In this document: positions 9,623-19,945 of the stretch, piece by piece
How the letters are laid out: every line of letters begins with the position of its first letter
Position numbering within the stretch: position 1 is the first letter of the stretch
Origin: Phymatolithon calcareum
Lineage: Eukaryota > Rhodophyta > Florideophyceae > Hapalidiales
Direction: 5' to 3'
DNA: 64,000 bases
Assembly: GCA_977006965.1 (NCBI GenBank)
Contig: OZ345363.1
Span: forward strand, 62,001 to 126,000
Program-made: the position numbers and the translations under genes
The notes under the pieces: model-generated
What the model saw: only the letters and a program-made list of their open reading frames with translations
Told to the model about the DNA's origin: nothing
Database searches by the model: none

Positions 9623-11779
9623 ATGAAGAAGCGACCGCAAGTGCCCGCCTTCGGATCGAACCCTACATCGACTTCCGATGCATCACCCCGAAAGCGCCCG
9701 CGAGCGTCACAGCAATCGCTCCTCGGTACGGCGGAAGTTTCTATTTCAAATGTCTTCGCCCCGGACTCCGAATCCGACTCGCCGACAGCGACGGAACCCC
9801 CGGTCTTCCACGCCGGTCCGAAGGGTGCTGCATATACTCCCACCCTCGCCACGGACTTGAATTCGAGATATGATGGCATATCTGCCCGACCGTCGCGCTC
9901 AGGGATCGATTCTGCTGCGGCAAATGTTGATGACAAGTCTGTTTGTCCAGCACAACGACACCCACAACAAAATAATATCGCGAAATCTGCCCGCATGAGC
10001 GTCTTCGGTCCAGGCACGGATTCTGACGACAGTTCTGCTAGTTCACATCGGTCGCCGCATGCACTTAAGCAACGTGCAGTGCCAGTGTCCACAGCATTCA
10101 TCGATGCGTCTTCTGACTCGGACAACGATCGTGGAACAGTGCCATCCCATAGAATGGAAACAAAGCGGGAGCCGAAATCAACACCAGAAGAAGATTCTCT
10201 GGATATGTTCATGAACACATTATCTTCCGCACCAGCACGGTCACTGTCTCGTGCAGCACCAACATCGCCGTCTTCAGACGGCGACACTGCGGACGTATTT
10301 TCTGATCCCCCAATTCCATCTGACGCGCCTCCAGCTATGGGTGTCGACTGTTTCTCTGTCGAGGCGTCAGCTCGAGCCGCAGACGCCGAACGCCGCTCTC
10401 TCGTTCTTCCATCAGTCGACCATGCTGCAATGTCTTATCCGTCCATACGCAAATCGCTCTACACCCCTCTCGCACGACACTCACAGCTTTCGTCCGGCGA
10501 ACTCGCAGAGCGCTCAAAAACCGCTGGCGTGGCAATATCGGGCACTGGAGAGCGCATCTGTCCCATTTCTTCATTTGCCGACCTGGCTCTTGCTCTCCCG
10601 CAACCCCTTCTCGCCCAACTATTGTCGTTGTTTGACGCGCCGACCCCCGTGCAATGCGCCGCCCTTCCGGCAGCTCTCTCCGGACGCGACATTCTCGCTA
10701 CTGCCGACACGGGCTCGGGCAAGACGCTCGCTTATCTCGTCCCTCTACTCGCTCACGCTCGTGTTCAACCCAGCGTCGGCACTTCATCCACTGCAAGAGG
10801 GCCGCGTGTGCTCATTCTCGCACCGACACGCGAATTGGCGGCTCAAATTGCGCGCGAGGCGCGCCGTTTTGGGACTTCGCTCGGGCTCACCGTCGCCCTC
10901 GTCACGGGAGGTACAGGAAAGTTTGAACAATTTCGCACGTTGCGCGATTCCGGTGCCCGAATTCTCGTCGCCACTCCAGGGCGCCTGATCGATTTGCTGA
11001 AAATGCGTGCGTGCAGCATGCGGTTCGTGTCGGCGCTCGCGCTCGACGAGGTAGACCGCATGCTTGATCTCGGGTTTGGCGGTCAGGTGGCCACGGTCCT
11101 CGGACAAATCAGGCCCGATGCACATCGTCTCTTTCTCTCGGCAACGCTACCGGGCAGGGTGCGTCGTCTAGCTGAAGCTTATCTGAATGATCCGTTGCGT
11201 ATCACCGCCGTCGGCGCCAGCTCTAGTGTTGCAGCCGCGCAGCCGATGGTGTGTGTCGGCGTTCAAGAACGGTATATCGCACTACCCGTCGAACGCACAC
11301 GGTGGAACTGGCTCCGAGGTCAATTGCCGCATCTCGTGCGTGGCGGCTTGGTGATTGTGTTCTGTCGCACGCGTGGTGGCTGTGCTGCGCTTGCGAACCG
11401 CGTGCGGGGCGAGGGAGTTGCGGTGGCGTGCGTGCACGGCGAGACCGAACAGGCGGATCGTACGGGCCTGTTACGGTTGTTTAAGGAAGGCGAAGTGCGC
11501 GTGCTGGTGACAACGGATCTTTCGGCGAGAGGGTTGGACATTGCTGAGGTGAGAAGTGTGGTGAATTATGAAGCGGCTAAGGACTGGGAATGGCATGTGC
11601 ATCGCGTCGGCAGGACTGGAAGAGCAGATCGCACAGGCGATGCGTACACGTTGTTGTGCAAGGATAGTAGTGCGGATTGCTCCTTTGCGGAAAAGGCTAT
11701 TGCTGCGTTTGCCCGCGCTAGTATTGACCCGCCAAAGGATTTGCTCGCGTTTAGTAGGGGAGGTCGAAGATCTAGATAG
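9623..11779 (+). CDS. DEAD-box RNA helicase, DDX42/RH24 type
   Basis: A 718-residue single-exon protein. The helicase core spans about residues 300-700: PTPVQCAALP (Q motif), ADTGSGKT (motif I, about 361), PTRELAAQIA (Ia), TPGRLIDLLKM (Ib), DEVD in place of DEAD (motif II, about 475), SAT (III), VFCRTR (IV), TTDLSARGLD (V) and HRVGRTGR (VI). TPGRLIDLLKM, DLGFGGQV, VGQIRPD-like GQIRPD and VVNYEAAKDWEWHVHR closely follow the DDX42 family, which acts with the U2 snRNP in spliceosome assembly. The first 300 residues are disordered, Ser/Asp-rich, with three SDSD-type acidic clusters (likely CK2 sites). The Ala-to-Val change in motif II is unusual for this family. Confidence 0.9.
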   Translation: MKKRPQVPAFGSNPTSTSDASPRKRPRASQQSLLGTAEVSISNVFAPDSESDSPTATEPPVFHAGPKGAAYTPTLATDLNSRYDGISARPSRSGIDSAAANVDDKSVCPAQRHPQQNNIAKSARMSVFGPGTDSDDSSASSHRSPHALKQRAVPVSTAFIDASSDSDNDRGTVPSHRMETKREPKSTPEEDSLDMFMNTLSSAPARSLSRAAPTSPSSDGDTADVFSDPPIPSDAPPAMGVDCFSVEASARAADAERRSLVLPSVDHAAMSYPSIRKSLYTPLARHSQLSSGELAERSKTAGVAISGTGERICPISSFADLALALPQPLLAQLLSLFDAPTPVQCAALPAALSGRDILATADTGSGKTLAYLVPLLAHARVQPSVGTSSTARGPRVLILAPTRELAAQIAREARRFGTSLGLTVALVTGGTGKFEQFRTLRDSGARILVATPGRLIDLLKMRACSMRFVSALALDEVDRMLDLGFGGQVATVLGQIRPDAHRLFLSATLPGRVRRLAEAYLNDPLRITAVGASSSVAAAQPMVCVGVQERYIALPVERTRWNWLRGQLPHLVRGGLVIVFCRTRGGCAALANRVRGEGVAVACVHGETEQADRTGLLRLFKEGEVRVLVTTDLSARGLDIAEVRSVVNYEAAKDWEWHVHRVGRTGRADRTGDAYTLLCKDSSADCSFAEKAIAAFARASIDPPKDLLAFSRGGRRSR

Positions 11780-13072
11780 GCGATCGCCGGGGCGAATTTT
11801 AAAGAGCTTGATGTATTTGATTTGTGTCCTCGATCAAGATGTGAAACATCTTTTTCACGAATGCAGCAGAAAAATATGCTACAGTAGCTCGCACTGAGCA
11901 AATAGCAGTGTGTACAGTATTGCTAAAATCAGAATAACAATTCTATAGAAACAGGCAACTCAATTAGAACTCTTTTGCTCAGCATCTTCTGAAAGTCGAA
12001 ACATCACAATGGGTCAGAGGGCGAAATTCACGCTGACCGCACAATTGATGCACAAGACAGCCGTGGACTGTCGAAAAGTGCTTTTTTCTCTACTGTAGTG
12101 GAAAATGCTTTGCATTCAAATGCGCTATGGCCTGTCTACAAGGTGCCGTTCTTGTTATTTTCGACAAGTTGTCATCGAAGACGATAGAGTGAAATAGTCG
12201 TCTGTCAAACGCTTTCTGACAAATATTTCTATCCGAAGAGATGCTCTACTTCTTCGTTTCCAAGGCGCTTGTTGTCCAAAAAAGACATACGACGCACCAG
12301 CATATACTTGCGTGATACTGTATGTGCTGTTTGCGGTTCTGATTGTACAAGTGCTTGTATAATCGCAGACAGGATTACTTAGAGAACTAGAATCGGAATT
12401 GCCTTTCCATGACACTCTACTCATTGTTCAAGAAAGATCGGATAGATTTTTGAAAGAGTATGTCCAAATGTCATGTCGGTACTTTTATAAAGAGCAGGTG
12501 ACTTTAATGAACATCATGAGGGGCCACGGTGCTTTTCCCCATCTGGCGCGTGACCGTGCTGAATTTTTAACTAAAATGTTGATTTCAATCGCGACACAAC
12601 TCTTGCGCTGCTCCTTGGTGCATTCTCGGCGTCCAAGCTGATGTTGTAGAAAGAAGGAGGCATTCATTAACATTTCCGTGAGAAAAAGCCGTCGCAGCTT
12701 CCGCAGCAGGCTGCATTTCCTCAGGCTATGATACCTTGAACGATTACAGCTGTCTTTATCATACTGTATGGAGTGAGGTTGTTCGATTTCCTGCTTTTCA
12801 TGACCGAGTTCATCAGACAGTATCATATTATGATATAAGGATGCCAAATTTGGACTGTGCAACAGCGTGCATTGGCCTTCAGCTGTAAGCATTTCTCTAT
12901 GGATACACGTGCACATTGCTGGCATACATTGTGCCCAAAATTTTGTGCCCTTCATCTGATTTTTTCTTCCAGTAGGCTAACCTGACTCGACCGACTTCGT
13001 CCCGCAGACTCACTGTTGCGTGCAAGCCACTTCCCTACTGTACTCCGTTCCCTGTGCGCGGAGATCCACGCA
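11780..13072. other. Spacer between the helicase gene and MED15
   Basis: 1.29 kb with no recognised gene and six TACAGTA/TACTGTA heptamers (11880, 11913, 12091, 12316, 12762 and 13036). The last lies 37 bases before the MED15 ATG. A 156-codon minus-strand frame (12485-12955) has no motif and biased composition, and is probably chance. Confidence 0.5.
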
Positions 13073-15819
13073 ATGGCAAACCCTCCATCAAATAATAGAG
13101 GATGGCAACGCGAAATGACCCGGGAGAGCCGCATCAAAGTTTGCCAGCACGTATTTGGCAAGCTCACTGGTAAGTCATTCTCGACGGCATTTTATTTCCG
13201 CCGTGCGTGCACGAGCTAATTTAATTTGAATCTTCCGCCGCTTTTTAATGCAGGTTACTACCCTATGGTAACCGAACGAGCGCTGCAAGAGAAAACAACT
13301 GCATTCGAAAAGCAAGCATTCGCGAACGCTGCAAGCCGCAACGACTATTTGCAGCGAATTGCAAACGGACTTAGCAACGTCGAAAGGCAAGTTCAAAAAG
13401 CTCCGGTAGCGAGCGGAAACGCGCCGCATCCTCCAGCTAATGGAGCCGCGGCGGTATTGTCAAATCCTGTGTCTGTTCCGGCGCCCACCCTGCAACAAAC
13501 AGCCCAGCAAATGCGTAGACAACAAGACCCACAACAGCTCCAGGCGTCAGGCCGAATGCCGCAGAATCGATATAGCATGCAGATTCAGACACAGCTTTTG
13601 TTCCAGCAGCAGCAGGCGAAACAGCGGCAACAAATTGCTGCAAAGGCTGCGGCTACCGCACGCGCCGCGTTGGGTTCTGCCGTCAATGTTAAGGTATGTG
13701 TTCGTCGTTGTTTGAACTCCGAGGTAGAACCTGCATTTGAACTTCTAACTCTGCCCCCCTTGATCTTTTTTTCTTGAAATCTGCGAAGACCGCAAACTCG
13801 CGCACTCAAAGCGGCTCGAGCTCCGTAACAGGTGGTTCCCGAGGAGGGCGACCGAAAATTCAAAATGCCCAGTTGCAGGCCATGGCAACAAATGCTCTAC
13901 AGCACCCCCAACAGGGGCGACCAGCTTCGTTTAATGGACAAGCAAACGCTGCTGGGTCTACGTTGGCACCTGAATTTCTACTTGCGTTGCAGAGCCAGCA
14001 GGCTCAGGCGCAATTCACTCCGCAGGCAATGCAACAGACGGCCCAAATTGCACGCCAGCGAAGCCGTCAGAGTCAAGCTGCTAGTGCTCGGGGAAGGATG
14101 TCTGGAATGGGACGGAATCCCTCGATGGTGAATGCCCAGAGCAGTTTGGGATTCACAGGAGCCTCCGCCCCACTGTCAGGAGCTAGCGCTGTGGCAGCGA
14201 GCCCAGGTCAATCTAGCCGGTCAATGTCAGCGCAGATGCTCCAACAACAAAGTCGACTTCAGCAAGGGATCAATTTGCAACCTGGAAATCCGAATCCTTT
14301 TGCAAGAGCGGCCATTGCTGGCACGGGATTGTCAGTTTCCAAAATGAACGCCATAATGGCGCAAAAGAGCAACGCGGAGAATATGCGGGCAGCACAGCAG
14401 AGAGCATACGGAAATGTTCCAGATGGTGTTCGTGCTCAAATGAATCAAAGTCAAGCTGTTCGGCAACGATTGCAACCTACCCCACCAAATGCCCATGACA
14501 CTGCAAATATTTGGACTAAGCTGGATTATATGAAGCGAAAATATGGACCAGTACTACGCAAGATAGCGTCGATTGCTCAAAACTTCGCAAATTCTCAGCC
14601 ATCGGCCAAGAAAGAGCAAATCAAGAACTGGTTGAAGAAGACTATCGACATGCTTAGGCTCGAACGGACCTCCAATGTGGCCCTTCCTCCTATAAGCGAA
14701 ATTGAAAAGGTTGAGCGATTCATCAACAGCGTCATTGAGGCCTATCAGCGTCAGTCGCAACAGCATCAACTCAATGCACAACGTGCACAATCAGCAGTGC
14801 CTCCGACCGGGAAAGTACCCAACGAGAGCATTGACAGAAAGCCGATTGGAGCTCAGAACAGCCGGGTTCCGCCGCAGCAGAACCGTCCTGAGCAAAATGT
14901 TGTGCAAGATGGTCAGGTCAGTATGTCCGTCAAATCGGAATATCGAGGGCCCGGTACGAGTGTTCGTGGCGTTCAACAAGTCCCGCAACGTGCGCCGCCC
15001 GTAGAGGACAAGGACCAATTGCTTCCACAACGAAGACAGCAAGTTCCACAAGTCCAAAAAGCTCCACAGCTTGGGCAGCGCTCTTCGCAATCTACTCTGG
15101 AGCATAAAATGCAACACATGCAGTCTTCCGTCAAAATTGCCCTCGAACAAGCTCAGCGCCTCGAGCAGTATGTCCAGAATGCGAAAGCGGAGCGCATCCA
15201 GAATACTCTTGCGGCTCTCCACAATGGGAGTAGTTCTGCTGCAGCACTGACTGGTAAAAAGAGAGGTCTGCGTAACTCATCGGACGATGAGGAAGATCTA
15301 ATTAAGGCAAAGACTGTGTTTGAGTCGTCAAGCGAGCGAGGCCTGCGTCTCGCGAAGAGACCAAAGAATGAAGCGGCGGATGTAAAGTCGTTGAAAGAAG
15401 CTGTCGAGGCGGATTGTCGTTCTGCTCAAGAGCGAAACCCTCTTCTTCACATAGAAATCACGGAGGAGTTCGGGAAACCTGTGGTCATTTGCCAGGTTCT
15501 TATTGAAGATATCAAGCTTCCCAAGCTTGTACTGAGAGTGCAAAGAGGATATCCGAGGAAGGGCATGACTACATTCGGTTTTGAGCGGCCCCCGCTGGGG
15601 TACGTTGGCGTTCTGGACGAAATTCGCACAAGGTTCAAGCGATCACTTGCAAACACGCCAAGTACTTCAATTGGTGTCGCTGTGTTTTTGGATTCGTGGG
15701 TGCGTGAAGCCAAATTCGTCATCGAGAACAATCTTCGTGGGCATATGAAGCATGCGAAGATGTCGACAACCAATCGGGACACGCTGAAAAAATCTGCTGA
15801 ACCTATTGCGGTGAATTAA
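13073..15819 (+). CDS. MED15: Mediator complex subunit 15 (MED15), three exons
   Basis: Exons 13073-13169, 13254-13693 and 13789-15819 give 855 residues. Intron 1 (84 bp) runs GTAAGT...GCAG and restores a Gly codon; intron 2 (95 bp) runs GTATGT...GAAG in phase 0. MED15 is a tail-module subunit that receives activator signals. Seen: an N-terminal KIX domain (about residues 10-85: W11, ESRIKVCQHVF, then YYPMVTERALQEKTTAFEKQ and SRNDYLQRI); a long Gln/Ala-rich low-complexity region; a middle block KLDYMKRKYGPVLRKIASIA (about 422-441) matching the MED15 region that docks into Mediator; and a C-terminal domain (about 715-840) with LPKLVLRVQRGYP and a Trp/Arg-rich final helix. The exon-1/exon-2 joint falls inside KIX, which supports the intron call. 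Upstream in-frame Met codons give no domain, so ATG 13073 is chosen. Confidence 0.9.
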
Positions 15820-17574
15820 TAGCGGTGACAATGCCTGACATCGCAACAGAGTCTTGCGTAGTATTGTGATACAGTAACTTTAGGTTTAAAGAAAGATTTC
15901 GTTTCACCTAGTTCCGGTCCAGAATGGTGCTTAGTTTCGTGCATCTTTCACATGGCGTTATAAAAGTTGCACTGCTACGCTGTATACTGTATGGTGTATG
16001 CATGCACCAGGGATTTATCACCACACATTTCATGGTGTATACTCTTGTGTCACCATGGTATTTGTGCACCTCTTAATTTTAAATGAAAATTTGGATGATT
16101 TTTGCCATAACAGCACCATGAAGAAAACCCATGAAAGAGAAAGCTGTTCAGAATCCTGCCTGAACTCGAACGGCAGGGGAATACAGAAATTGATGGCGTC
16201 CCTTGGCGAGAATGGAACCTGACTAGAAACTCGCTAGATTCTTTAGACTCGATCGACCATGAGATGACATTAATCGACTCTCCGAACGCGGTGGACAATT
16301 AGCTACTGTGTGCAGAGAGTCGAGTAGTGCATGCTTATCCTGCCATGATGGCAGGATAGGCAGATTGTTCGTAGGTAGTGATGAATGTGCATGGCACACG
16401 CACGTGCTGATATCAGTACTGTGCCATTCCAGTAACCCTCACCATACCCGAGTCGTCGTGATCAGGATCACTGATCACACCCCAAAATCCAGTGCCGCTT
16501 ATCCAACCTTGCTGAAATCGAGACTGACTATCTGACTTCATCGCTGGAGAGACTCAAAAACTCCGCCGCCTCTTCGTTCAACAAAAGTTCGCAACCGAGC
16601 GAGTCTGAGGCACTGGCGTTCGCAAAATTGCTAGAGCTGACATTATCTGCCTCTCTTGAAGATAATATATTTTGCAAACTGCGACTAACAACGTTGCAAC
16701 CGTTTTGCGTCTGTACAAAATCCATGCTGAGCATTATGTAACTGCACAAACCCTGACGTGGAACGACACTAGTCTTCAAGAGAGGCTACAGTGTAGCATC
16801 TGCTTGGCTTGCACAATGGAGTGTTCACCTTAGCAACCTATGCTTGCCGGGTTCTCGGTATCAACCAAGATTGGACTGGTGAGTTATGTGCGTCCATTGC
16901 CAAGGAAGTGAGCAGTCTATCCAATCTAGCAGGTCTGTTACTTAAGGGACCATTTTCGCAATGCCGCCAAGAAGAACAGTGTTCAGTGCTGCGAATGCAC
17001 ACCGAAAAATTGGAAGGCTATATGGGCGACAAAGGGTGAAGAGTGCATTTGTTGGATGGAGCGGCTCAAGTATCGATGTTTGCTGACGGACCTATTGCGC
17101 TATTTGGCAACATCCCAAGTTTTCGGGCAGAAAACTTTAGAGCTTGCGCGCTCGTTTGTGCATGGGGGGAGGGGATACTGTAAGTTTTTATTTTAGAAGC
17201 CCTCAACGCCAGAGTTCGCCGACACCATAGTAGCTTCCCGTGTACTACTTTCGCATTGTCTAAGAATATCGCATCACAATATCATTTCTTCCATCATTAT
17301 TCTCTAATTCTAAAAGTCTTGTTCAACTATGCGCGGTCTGGGTCATTGATTAACACAAGAGGACGGAGTTGTTTACGATGCTGTCATGGGGGTACGTTTG
17401 TGCATGTCTGAGACTGTGTGTATGCGTCTATCCACTGTTATTGCTCTATTGAAGCTTTCTGTTGATATCCTCTGTGCCGTGTGGACGCTCGGCAAGATTT
17501 ATAAAGGACTATGTGCTCTCAGAAGTGTGCTGCTCATTCCTTTGGAGGATTGATGGCACTCGATGAGCAGGGGT
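15820..17574. other. Spacer after MED15, no recognised gene
   Basis: 1.75 kb. TACAGTA/TACTGTA occur at 15870, 15985 and 17176. A short perfect hairpin lies at 16336-16358. A 76-codon plus-strand frame (16809-17039), followed after a frame change by an EECICWMERLKYR-like stretch (about 17037-17075), could be the decayed central part of the hAT transposase whose end lies at 17.9-18.2 kb; this is weak. Confidence 0.4.
16336..16358. repeat. 10-bp-arm perfect hairpin
   Basis: TATCCTGCCA, loop TGA, TGGCAGGATA. It has no T-tract after it and no adjacent gene, so a terminator role is not supported. Confidence 0.8.
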
Positions 17575-17690
17575 CCATTGCAATACAGTATGCGGCCGTA
17601 AAAATATATTGCCATATATTGCTATTGGAGCTCTATTGGGATGAAGCAGTCGTATTGAAATACGTATTGCGTGAGAAAGCCAATAAACAG
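17575..17690. repeat. ATTGC-rich segment, left of the hAT remnant
   Basis: Four ATTGC motifs within about 115 bp, plus several ATTG variants. A matching but denser segment lies at 18295-18395 on the other side of the hAT domain. Both share the order GCAATAT...TTTTACGGC (read on the minus strand). Short dispersed motifs near the ends are typical of hAT subterminal repeats. Confidence 0.45.
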
Positions 17691-17742
17691 TTGGATTGAG
17701 TCGTAACACCGGGGAAGCACAACAGCATTTGGGCCCAAAAAA

Positions 17743-18159
17743 TTGTCGGGCCAAAATGCTTGCCTCAGTGAGTTCCGTCTGCCGCAAGAGCAGAACCACG
17801 TTTGCACTATCTGCTTGCACCAGTCTTTCTCGGCACTGCACCTTGAAACATGCAGCGAACAGCTAATATTGTGCGCTTGCTTCTTTCTTCCATGCGTAGA
17901 GGAGATACAAACGTACATGAACTGTGATGTTATCCCCGGGTCTGCTGCAGAAGTGGAGAGGCTGTGGTCAATTGTGCAGCAAATTTTGAGCGACAATTGC
18001 AAATCGATGACTTCAGTACTTTTTGAGGCTCTCTTGTTTCTGAAACTGAACAGGAACTACTGGGGCCAGCAGATGGTTTCGATTGCTATGTTCGGCGTTC
18101 GTAGAGAGCGTGTGAATCAGCGCATACAAGAAAACATGGAGCAGAACGAGCTCGCTTGA
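17743..18159 (+). pseudogene. hAT-family transposase, C-terminal dimerisation domain remnant
   Basis: A 138-codon frame without a proper ATG at its head. Residues about 50-125 match the hAT C-terminal dimerisation domain: a short GSAAEVERLWSIVQQIL block followed by LFEALLFLKLNRNYWG, where the EVER-W/F-S helix and the LKLNR-W helix are the hallmark. This domain packs transposase dimers; the catalytic RNase-H-like part and BED finger are not found in frame, so the element is dead. An earlier part of the frame (about 1-45) shows no homology I can name. Domestication cannot be excluded from sequence alone but nothing supports it. Confidence 0.6.
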
Positions 18160-18294
18160 GCATTGTTCTGGTGGCTCTGCGTCTTGTTGTTCGCGTTAAC
18201 GATTCACGTGCGTTAAGAAAGTCAATGGTAAGGACCTCGCAGAGCGTCATTTGCTGAGTAAATTTGGTTTTTATTGATGACATTCTTGCGGCAA

Positions 18295-18395
18295 GGGCTC
18301 TTATTGCAATACATATTGCGGATTATTGCCTTTATTGCTACTGCGAAACTTATTGCCATGGCGCATGCCGTAAATAAAAATAATATTGCTTGAGG
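18295..18395. repeat. ATTGC-rich segment, right of the hAT remnant
   Basis: Six ATTGC motifs in about 95 bp, just after the end of the hAT domain. It probably marks the right subterminal region of the dead hAT element; exact ends and a target duplication could not be fixed. Confidence 0.45.
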
Positions 18396-18479
18396 GTTCA
18401 AGAAATATTCAAGCGTAACCCTGCTGTAGCGCCAGGCTCAAAAGAACTCGACGCTTCTCTGCTCAGAGAAGACCGGAGG

Positions 18480-18660
18480 AGAGAAAAAGTGCGGGAGAGA
18501 CAAAAAGAATGAATGACTGAAGTGAAGAAAGAAAAGAGAAAGAAGAGAAAACAAGAAACGAAGAGAAGGAAAAGGGGAGTGGTAGAAATAGGCGTCCTGA
18601 TGACGCGTGAGAAGAATGATGAGGAAAGCAAAAAGAAGGAAGGGTGTAAAGCGTTGAGCG
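18480..18660. repeat. Purine-rich low-complexity stretch
   Basis: The plus strand is dominated by A and G (runs of GAAGAAA/GAGAAG) for about 180 bp. Lys/Glu/Arg-rich on one strand and Ser/Phe/Leu-rich on the other, the translations reflect composition rather than genes. Confidence 0.7.
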
Positions 18661-18675
18661 ATTCGGCAACGCTGA

Positions 18676-18999
18676 ATGATGGTGACCTTGGATGGGCCGT
18701 CAACTTCAGATAGTGTACCAGAACGGAACAACACAGGTGTTCGGCGCGTTGAGAGAAGCGACTCCACACTGGCTTGTGCGGCGAAGTGCTTTCACCACGA
18801 GAACAGACGGGCAGAATCGACGTCGTCTGTTGAGGCGGCGACCTTGGAAGGGCCGTCGATCTTGAGGAGAACGCACGAAAAGAAAAGGGACGGATCTGTC
18901 GCTAGGTTCTCGCCGTATCGGCTTGCACGGAAGAAGAAGCGATCAGAAAGGGGTGGAAAGTCTCCGACTCCGCGTGGTCGAGGGAAATCACAGGCTTGA
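18676..18999 (+). other. Unrecognised 107-codon basic frame
   Basis: It starts at a true ATG and encodes a Ser/Arg/Lys-rich peptide with no recognised domain. A motif is present twice about 160 bp apart (GACCTTGGATGGGCCGTC near 18684 and GACCTTGGAAGGGCCGTC near 18840), giving TLDGPS and TLEGPS. This could be an old internal repeat. Coding status is doubtful. Confidence 0.2.
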
Positions 19000-19202
19000 T
19001 GCGTGTAGGATCCAAGCACTAGAGCCGAAATCCAGAAACCTCCACCTTCCTTTACTAAGAATAAGGGACAAACTATCTTCTATACTACCAGCAAAGCGAT
19101 AAACAAAAGTTCTACATGCGCATGGGACACGTTGCGCGTGTGGCCCAGCGGATCACCTAGACAAGGAAACTAGAGTCGCGTGCCTCTGATTCGGCGTTCC
19201 AT

Positions 19203-19646
19203 GTGGATCGCGATCAAAGTTCGTGGCGTACAGTCGCGAGAAACAAAAGCGCTTACTGTATTCCTTACAGACTCCGCCTTGCTGTCGAGTCCGGGAATGG
19301 GGCAGCAACGGGAAAAGAAATGCAGTGGGCGCGACACCTGCTGATGAAATGTTCCTGGACGACTTTTTGGTGCTTGACGAAATTGTCACTTAGAGTGTGT
19401 TTATATCTCCTGGACATAACGAAGCCCTCGGGCATCCTCACCACCGCAAGAAACTTTCCCAAGATATATGTGTATCTTGGCTGGAATAGCACCCGGAAGA
19501 GGAAGGATGGAACGATATCGAAAATGGATTTGTGGGTACGAGTCCGCAATATCTCTGGATGCATAATGTTCAACGCGTCCGGAGATGTTGCGGACTCGTA
19601 CCCACGAAGCGATGCTTCAATATCGTTCCTTGAAGATCGACGCTAA
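19203..19646 (+). other. Unrecognised 147-codon frame containing the long hairpin
   Basis: An open frame with no domain I recognise; its last third is formed by the inverted repeat at 19509-19629. The frame probably reflects chance openness around that structure. I do not call it a gene. Confidence 0.15.
19509..19629. repeat. Long imperfect hairpin, 54/55-base arms, 12-base loop
   Basis: Left arm 19509-19562, loop 19563-19574, right arm 19575-19629. The centre of the arms (TGGGTACGAGTCCGCAA) pairs perfectly, with scattered mismatches outwards (roughly 80 percent paired by eye). Size and mismatch pattern resemble a small-RNA precursor or the folded remnant of a MITE. No target duplication is obvious at the arm ends. 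Confidence 0.75.
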
Positions 19647-19697
19647 AAGCTTAATGGCCCAGTAGGCCATTACACATTTAGTGACGATCTTCTCCTG

Positions 19698-19945
19698 TGG
19701 AATAGTGGTTAAACTGCATTCACTGCGTCCGATCAACCCCAGAGTCAATCTTTGGCGACGTCCCGGATCCCGACGCTCAAGCAGCAGTCAAACTCCCAAC
19801 AAATAGAATAGAATGGAAGAAGCTTAGGCCCTCAAAGTGTTGCTAGCCCCACAAGGGGAATTCGCAAATTGAATGAATGAATGGTTAAACTGCCTCCAGG
19901 GGGTTCACATATGCGGCCAAGAAAAAGGTCCTGGGTTCGAATTCC
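19698..19945 (+). ncRNA. tRNA-derived, SINE-like or split tRNA-like segment
   Basis: TGGAATAGTGG (19698-19708) followed by TTAAACTGC resembles a pol III A box and D arm. GGTTCGAATTC (19934-19944), inside a foldable T-arm-like stem, resembles a B box. The D-loop-like phrase TGGTTAAACTGC recurs at about 19882. The two boxes are some 230 bp apart and no 7-bp acceptor stem can be closed, so it is not an intact tRNA gene. It could be a tRNA-derived SINE or a tRNA pseudogene with an insertion. Confidence 0.3.
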
